Origin: Pseudomonadota bacterium
Lineage (GTDB): Bacteria; Pseudomonadota; Alphaproteobacteria; Azospirillales; Azospirillaceae
DNA length: 28,741 bases
Assembly: GCA_023411035.1 (NCBI GenBank)
Contig: JAEYPE010000257.1
Location: 1-28,741, forward strand
Direction of reading: 5' to 3'
Made by a program: the position numbers and the translations under genes. Below the pieces are notes generated by a model that saw nothing but the letters and a program-made list of their open reading frames with translations, had not been told where the DNA came from and searched no databases. How positions within the stretch are numbered: position 1 is the first letter of the stretch; each line of letters starts with the position of its first letter. Shown piece after piece: positions 24,413 to 28,741 of this stretch.

Positions 24413-24429
24413 GGGCCTCGTCCGGCCTG

Positions 24430-24451
24430 TAAATCAGACGTATCTAATTTA
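24430..24451. promoter_or_regulatory. ArsR-type operator, copy 2 (own promoter)
   Basis: TAAATCAG (24430-24437), spacer ACGTAT, CTAATTTA (24444-24451); the arms match as an inverted repeat at 7 of 8 positions. It closely matches copy 1 at 19292-19313 and overlaps the predicted -10 of the ArsR gene, which indicates autorepression. Confidence 0.75.
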
Positions 24452-24473
24452 TGAAGAGGTTGTCGGCGATCAA
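24446..24473 (-). promoter_or_regulatory. Sigma-70-like promoter of the ArsR gene
   Basis: On the minus strand, -35 TTGATC (24473-24468) and -10 TAAATT (24451-24446) are 16 bases apart, the same spacer and same -10 as in the efflux promoter. The operator begins within this -10 hexamer. Confidence 0.55.
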
Positions 24474-24559
24474 GCGGATTGTGCGCGCCGGGATTAAAAG
24501 ACCGCCCCGAAACGAAAACGTTGCAGGAAATCGGAAAATCCAGTCCACGGGGTGGAGAC

Positions 24560-25078
24560 GTGACGTTCAGCCTGCGCGACCAATTGTCGAATCAACTGCG
24601 TTCCCTGCGCCGCTACGCGCTGGCGCTGGCCCGCAACCGCGACGATGCGGAGGATCTCGTGCAAGAGACGCTGGTGCGCGCCATTTCCGGTTCCCGGACC
24701 TTCCGCCCGAACGGCGACCTGCGGTCCTGGCTGTTCGGCATCCTTCACAACGTCCACGTCAACGGGCTGCGGCGGGAGCAGGTGCGGACACGCGGGGCCT
24801 CGACCATCGAAGCCATGACGCACGGGCAGGTGCCGCCCAGCCAGCCCGGACATGTGGAGCTGATGCGGACCATGGAAGCCTTCGCCACCCTTCCCGAGGA
24901 GCAGCGCCGCGCCCTGACACTCGTCGCCGTGGAGGGGATGAGCTATCAGGAGGCCGCCCGGCTGCTGGACATCCCGCTCGGCACGCTGATGTCGCGGCTG
25001 GCCCGCGGACGGGAGGCGCTGCGCGTGGAGATGGGCCACCGGGACCGCGCCCAGACCCCGATGCGGGCGGTGAGGTGA
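24560..25078 (+). CDS. ECF-type RNA polymerase sigma factor
   Basis: A 172-residue alternative sigma factor. Region 2 (about residues 10-75) includes YALALARNRDDAEDLVQETLVRA and GDLRSWLFGILHN; region 4 (105-158) includes LPEEQRRALTLVAVEGMSYQEAARLLDIPLGTLMSRLARGR (given here as family landmarks: LPEEQRRAL, SYQEAA, GTLMSRL). I placed the start at GTG 24560, preceded by GGGGTGGAG with short spacing; the frame opens at 24479. The anti-sigma gene begins 3 bases after its stop, a standard sigma/anti-sigma operon. Target promoters are not evident; no ECF-like GGAAC -35 motif was found upstream, so autoregulation is not shown. Confidence 0.9.
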   Translation: MTFSLRDQLSNQLRSLRRYALALARNRDDAEDLVQETLVRAISGSRTFRPNGDLRSWLFGILHNVHVNGLRREQVRTRGASTIEAMTHGQVPPSQPGHVELMRTMEAFATLPEEQRRALTLVAVEGMSYQEAARLLDIPLGTLMSRLARGREALRVEMGHRDRAQTPMRAVR

Positions 25079-25081
25079 GCC

Positions 25082-25912
25082 ATGGGCAGCGATCCCATCA
25101 GCATCAACCAGGACGCCGACCTGCATCTTTACATGGACGGCGAGATGGAGCCGGCGCGCCGCGCCGCCTTCGAAGCCCAACTGGCCGGCAATCCGGCCCT
25201 GGCCGCGAAGCTGCACGACTATCTGCACCAGCAGGAGATGCTGAAGCTGGGGCTGGAGATGATGGCCGGCGTCACGGTGCCGGAGACCGAAACGCTGGCG
25301 GGGCGCCTGCGCTGGCGTCTGGACATGGACCGCTTCACCCGGCGGGTCGCCCCGCTGGCCGCCGCGATGCTGCTGGTCATGGGAGGGTGGAGCCTGACCG
25401 TCTGGGTGCAGTCGGAAGGAACCGGGCCGCAACTGGCCGGCGAGGTCGACGACGTGCCCGCCTTCGCGGATGAGGCGGTCGAGGCGCATTCCAAGGCCGT
25501 AGCCCTCAGCACCCTGCATCCCTCCCCGCCGCAGACGGACGCCGCGCCGGTCATGGCGCTGACGGCTATGGCGCAGACCGCGCAGGTGCGGACGGCGGCC
25601 AACCACGGCATGACGGTGGCGCTTCCCGCCGTCGATCCGGAACTGACCCTGATCCGGGCCTCCATCGTGCCGTGGAACCATGGGACCGCCCTCCAGTTCC
25701 TCTACAGGGAGCCGGACGGCGAACTGCTGACCCTGTTCGTCGCTTCCGGAGACCCGGTGCAGGACGGCACGCTGCACACCGTCGTTCAGGACAGCCTGCG
25801 GCTCGTCTACTGGCGGGCCGGGGTGGTCGCCTACACCGTCACCGGCAACAAGGCCGACAGCGATTTGCTTAACGTCGCCAAGCGGATGGCGGACAGCGTC
25901 CGCCGATCCTGA
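25082..25912 (+). CDS. Membrane-anchored anti-sigma factor
   Basis: A 276-residue protein directly after the ECF sigma gene (GGTGAG precedes the ATG). Residues 10-60 form an amphipathic helical segment (DADLHLYMDGEMEPARRAAFEAQL, as in anti-sigma N-domains) but lack the H-x3-C-x2-C zinc motif of ZAS-type anti-sigma factors. One transmembrane span lies at about 89-108 (VAPLAAAMLLVMGGWSLTVW). The 165-residue periplasmic part has a Pro/Ala-rich linker, then a beta-rich segment around 175-275. It would hold the sigma factor at the membrane until a periplasmic or membrane signal. Signal unknown. Confidence 0.85.
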   Translation: MGSDPISINQDADLHLYMDGEMEPARRAAFEAQLAGNPALAAKLHDYLHQQEMLKLGLEMMAGVTVPETETLAGRLRWRLDMDRFTRRVAPLAAAMLLVMGGWSLTVWVQSEGTGPQLAGEVDDVPAFADEAVEAHSKAVALSTLHPSPPQTDAAPVMALTAMAQTAQVRTAANHGMTVALPAVDPELTLIRASIVPWNHGTALQFLYREPDGELLTLFVASGDPVQDGTLHTVVQDSLRLVYWRAGVVAYTVTGNKADSDLLNVAKRMADSVRRS

Positions 25913-25959
25913 CTGACCCTGCACCGCCCGGTGCCTCACCGAACCTGTGGAGTCCAGCC

Positions 25960-26295
25960 ATGAGCCTGCACAGCGATCCGGACGAGCGGAACGGCCATCC
26001 GCTGGACATTGTGGAAACCTTCGTCGCCCGCGAACATTGGGAACCGATCCTGCGGCAGGCCGCCTTCAACGGCATGGTGCTGGGCGCGGTGACCCTGTTC
26101 CTGGGGCTGGACGCGCTGCCCGGCCTTGCGATCGCCCACATCGTCACCTTCGCAACCGGCATGGCCCAGGGCTTCCTGGCGCTGCGCCTGGAGGAAAGCG
26201 GACAGGAGGCGGCCGCCGCCGCCGTGGGGCGCCGGTCCATGGCGGCCTTCCTGCTGGCCGCCGTCACGCTGCTGCTGATGCCGTTCGCCGCCTGA
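25960..26295 (+). CDS. Small multi-span membrane protein, unknown
   Basis: A 111-residue protein I do not recognise. It has a polar N-terminus of about 30 residues (SDPDERNGHPLDIVETFVAREHW) and three hydrophobic segments at about 35-52, 55-75 and 93-110. The GGAG 8 bases before the ATG supports the start. It follows the anti-sigma gene by 47 bases on the same strand, so it may belong to that operon and could be regulated by the sigma factor, but I see no evidence of its role. Confidence 0.65.
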   Translation: MSLHSDPDERNGHPLDIVETFVAREHWEPILRQAAFNGMVLGAVTLFLGLDALPGLAIAHIVTFATGMAQGFLALRLEESGQEAAAAAVGRRSMAAFLLAAVTLLLMPFAA

Positions 26296-26400
26296 TCCCG
26301 CGACATGATCCGCGCAGAAGTCACGCGCGGAACCGTCCGATCCGTGACATGGTTCCCGTCCCGCCGGGGACCGCTCCCGCGCTGGGAATCAGGACAGGGA

Positions 26401-26877
26401 ATGGAGCAGCCGATGAGGGGCAGGCAGACACGCGCCGGGAGCCGGATGCAGATCCGTGCGCCCTATCTGGACCCGGTGCGTGTGGGGGAGATGTCGGGAA
26501 ACCTGCGGTGCCGCTGCTGCGGGCGGCCCGACGGGGTGGTCGTGCGCTGCCTGCCCGATGGGCGCTGGTACGACGGGGCGGACGAGACCTGGCGCGACGG
26601 GCGCGGGCGCCGCGTGCCCTGGCCGGAGGCCGCCGAATACGCCGCCACCACCGATGTCCTGGTCGGCGTCGAGGCGCTGCGCATCACCCGCTCCGCTGTC
26701 GAGCGGGTCCGCCTGCTGTGCAACCGCTGCCGCCGGTTGGAGGGCGCCGTCCATGGCCGCGCCCGCGCCCGCATCAGCATCCTGCTGCGGCGGGCCATCG
26801 GCGACCTGTTCCTGGGCCGCTACGACGATCCCGCCGTCCTCACGGCGCTGGTCGATCTGTACCGCAAGGACGGCTGA
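26401..26877 (+). CDS. Putative zinc-binding protein with CxCC and CxxC motifs
   Basis: A 158-residue protein I cannot assign. Cysteines C37, C39, C40 and C50 (CRCCGRPDG...VRC) and C107/C110 (CNRC) could form a zinc site with the two cysteine knuckles about 60 residues apart. Between them is a Trp/Arg-rich stretch, and the end is a helical region (ISILLRRAIGDLFLGRYDDPAVL). I chose ATG 26401 since AGGA (26391-26394) lies 6 bases upstream; an earlier start at 26305 gives an Arg-rich extension with no features. It converges tightly (15 bases) on the next gene. Confidence 0.6.
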   Translation: MEQPMRGRQTRAGSRMQIRAPYLDPVRVGEMSGNLRCRCCGRPDGVVVRCLPDGRWYDGADETWRDGRGRRVPWPEAAEYAATTDVLVGVEALRITRSAVERVRLLCNRCRRLEGAVHGRARARISILLRRAIGDLFLGRYDDPAVLTALVDLYRKDG

Positions 26878-26892
26878 GGATTCGAACAAGGG

Positions 26893-27192
26893 TCAGCAGG
26901 CGTCGTCCGCCGCCATCCCGCCGTCGAGCCGCGCCGCCAGTTCCCGCCGCGCCAGCACCTCCGGCGCCAGCGGTGTGGCGGGGGCGGTGGTGGGCAGGCG
27001 GCGATAGGCGCCGGTGCCGAAGGCCCCGGCGTCGCCCACGATCCACTCCTCCGCGGGCGGCGGGGGCGTTTCGATCTTCCGGAACAGCGCCGCGGCGGAG
27101 GCCAGCGCGGAGGATGCGGTGAACGGGATCGTGGAATTCGCGCGTTCGGTCCGGCCCTGCATGGCCAAGACTTCTTCCTGAGCATCGGACAT
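26893..27192 (-). CDS. Hypothetical protein
   Basis: A 99-residue frame of unknown function. It starts MSDAQEEVLAMQ behind a good ribosome site (GGGAGAGG), contains a Thr/Ser/Ala-rich central part with FRKIETPPPPAEEWIVGD and ends AADDAC. No domain or membrane span is seen; the composition suggests a partly disordered small cytoplasmic protein. The frame continues to 27294 upstream without a ribosome site. It is the second of two minus-strand genes, 180 bases after the MBL hydrolase gene. Confidence 0.5.
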   Translation of the reverse strand: MSDAQEEVLAMQGRTERANSTIPFTASSALASAAALFRKIETPPPPAEEWIVGDAGAFGTGAYRRLPTTAPATPLAPEVLARRELAARLDGGMAADDAC

Positions 27193-27349
27193 GGGCCTCT
27201 CCCTCACCGCGTGACGAAGGGTGACTCTGTGGATGGTGACATGAGCGCCATCCGCCGTCCAACCGCAAGAACGGATAAGCCGCCGCTTTGACAACAGTCC
27301 GCCCCCGGCGCCGGTTCATAAGCGATTAGGGATTGCGATCCGCGCTCCC

Positions 27350-27376
27350 CCATGCCGTCAGATCCCATGCCGTCAG
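27350..27376. repeat. 15-bp-period duplication over the MBL gene stop codon
   Basis: CCATGCCGTCAG occurs at 27350-27361 and 27365-27376 with a 15-base period. The second copy contains the TGA (27373-27375, minus strand) of the MBL hydrolase; the first gives an in-frame second TGA 15 bases downstream. Confidence 0.75.
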
Positions 27377-28413
27377 GTGCTGTGGTAGGCCAGCACGCCG
27401 TCGGGCCGCGTTTCGGCGCGCAGTTCCCCGCGCGCGGCCATGTGGTTGATGTGGGCCAGCGCCTCCCCGAAGGCGAAGCTCAACTGGTGAGCGTCCAGCT
27501 TGCGGTGGAACAGGACCGGCACCAGCTCCTTGCAGCTCAGCGGCGCGGCCCGGCAGGCTTCGGCGATCAGCGCGCAGCGTTCGGCGTGGTGGGCCTCCAG
27601 CGCGCGGGTGCGGTGGTCCAGCCCGTAGAAGGGCAGCTTGTGGCCGGACAGGACCAGTGCGTCGTCCGCCACCTCCTCCCGGATCGCGGCGAGGGAGGAC
27701 AGGTAGAGCGACAGCGGGTCGGCCTTGGGCTGCATCGCCGACACGCTGACGTTCGGCGAGATGCGCGCGATGACCTGATCGGCGGCCAGGAACAGCCGGT
27801 CGGCGGCGCAATAGAGCATCGCCTGCTCCGGCGAATGGCCGCCGCCGGTCAGGATGCGCCAGTCGCGCCCGCCCAGCCGGATGGTCTGGCCGGGGATCAT
27901 CCGCTCGAAGCTGGGCGCCAGCCCGGTCGTGCGGTTCAGGTAGCTGAGGCCGCGGCCCAGCATTTGCTGGATCTCGTCGTGCGACAGGCCGCCGGATTGG
28001 TAGAAGGTGCCCTGCGCCTCCAGCGCCTGGGGATCGCGGCCCTGTTGCAGCAGCTTGGCGAAGAAATATTCGCCCTGCGTCATGTGCAGCGGCGGGGCGA
28101 AGCGCTCGTGCAGCCAGCCGGCCAGCCCGACGTGATCCGGGTGGAAGTGGCTGACCACCAGCCGGACGATCGGCTTGCCGCCCAGCGCGCCGCGCAGCAG
28201 CCGGTCCCAGCAGGCGCGGCTGATGTCGTCGCCCAGCCCGGTGTCGAACAGCGCCCAGCCGTCCCCCTCCTCGAACAGGTAGAGGTTGATGTGGTCCAGC
28301 GCGTAGGGCAACGGCAGGCGCAGCCACAGCACACCCGGCGCCACTTCCCGGACCGTCCCGTTGTCCGGCGGTTCGGAAAAGGGATGGCGGATGAGTTCGG
28401 CGTCGTCTTTCAC
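27373..28413 (-). CDS. MBL-fold metallo-hydrolase
   Basis: A 346-residue metallo-beta-lactamase-fold enzyme. The metal motif H89-F-H91-P-D93-H94 is complete; further ligands are in GGGHSPEQ, LFLAADQV and SGHKLPF. The C-terminal 80 residues (CKELVPVLFHRKL, SFAFGEALAHINHMAARGEL) look like the winged-helix tail found in LACTB2-like and related glyoxalase-II-like hydrolases. The substrate could be a thioester or other ester; not determinable. The start is GTG at 28413, with GGAGGG 8 bases upstream. It is transcribed divergently from the partial gene at the right edge. Confidence 0.9.
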   Translation of the reverse strand: MKDDAELIRHPFSEPPDNGTVREVAPGVLWLRLPLPYALDHINLYLFEEGDGWALFDTGLGDDISRACWDRLLRGALGGKPIVRLVVSHFHPDHVGLAGWLHERFAPPLHMTQGEYFFAKLLQQGRDPQALEAQGTFYQSGGLSHDEIQQMLGRGLSYLNRTTGLAPSFERMIPGQTIRLGGRDWRILTGGGHSPEQAMLYCAADRLFLAADQVIARISPNVSVSAMQPKADPLSLYLSSLAAIREEVADDALVLSGHKLPFYGLDHRTRALEAHHAERCALIAEACRAAPLSCKELVPVLFHRKLDAHQLSFAFGEALAHINHMAARGELRAETRPDGVLAYHST

Positions 28414-28628
28414 CCTGATGACCCTCCTGCGGTGCGGTCCGGGGAGCCCGGAACCATTGGCTACCCGTTGGTTCGCTTCCGGTCAACTATCCGTAAATAG
28501 AACATTTCGGTCATTGCCGCACCTCGCCCCCGTCCCATGGCGTTCCGGTGCGGGCACATCGGACGGAAACGCGACGATTGCGCCGCGCACCGGTTATCGA
28601 AAGGGTGCCGTCAGAGGAGAATGCCCGG

Positions 28629-28741
28629 ATGACCACCGCGATTTTCCGGATCATCCGCCACGTCGACGGGCCGGTTTTCTTCGATGACCGGACCGTCACG
28701 CTCGCGGAGGCGCAGATCATGATCAACGACGCCATCGCCCG
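28629..28741 (+). CDS. Unidentified gene, 5' end only
   Basis: The first 37 codons of a frame starting MTTAIFRIIRHVDGPVFFDD and running off the window. AGGAGA (28615-28620) gives an 8-base gap to the ATG at 28629. An ATG at 28621 would yield only a 3-codon peptide whose TGA overlaps this start (GGATGA), an odd arrangement. Too little is visible to name it. Confidence 0.6.
   Translation, partial: MTTAIFRIIRHVDGPVFFDDRTVTLAEAQIMINDAIA

Noticed and set aside
24494..25939. Minus-strand frame opposite the sigma/anti-sigma pair
   Set aside because: No domain content; antisense shadow of recognised genes.

Overview
The window reads as chromosome or chromid DNA from a high-GC alphaproteobacterium. 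Dense third-position G/C, tightly packed operons with ATGA start/stop overlaps, the gene families present and a GC-rich intergenic hairpin repeat together suggest Azospirillum or a close Rhodospirillales relative. The genus is an inference; there is no rRNA or other marker in the window. I found no tRNA, rRNA, CRISPR array, intact insertion sequence or phage gene.

Left part (1-5200): the two genes of an ABC-2 exporter (the permease runs off the left edge), a divergent HD-domain phosphohydrolase, a C-terminal scrap of a GT41 (SPINDLY/OGT-like) glycosyltransferase ending at a strong bidirectional terminator, a 64-residue His-rich single-span protein, an XRE-type regulator and a DUF808/YedI-like membrane protein. 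From 5391 to 9181 lies a complete TRAP transporter operon (dctP-dctQ-dctM order, minus strand) with a divergent FCD-type GntR regulator and a GntR-like operator between them.

Middle (9182-19000): a stretch of short repeats and little coding sequence flanks a DUF1269 protein and an exported beta-lactamase-fold serine hydrolase. Next come a LysR regulator, a site-2 protease with two CBS domains and an exported DsrE-family protein. A minus-strand group follows: a chorismate-lyase-like protein, a short-chain dehydrogenase, pabB and pabC. It links chorismate to p-aminobenzoate and folate synthesis.

The most interesting part is 19030-24451: a divergent DUF2892 membrane protein, an RND efflux pair, a single-domain rhodanese translationally coupled to the pump, and a convergent ArsR-family repressor. 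The repressor carries the two cysteines, 66 residues apart, expected of the persulfide sensors SqrR/BigR. The same 22-bp AT-rich operator overlaps a sigma-70-like promoter in front of the efflux operon and another in front of the repressor. I infer a reactive-sulfur-responsive regulon in which an RND pump is a main output.

The right end (24560-28741) carries an ECF sigma/anti-sigma pair, a small membrane protein, a CxCC/CxxC putative zinc protein, a hypothetical protein, an MBL-fold hydrolase and the start of an unidentified gene.
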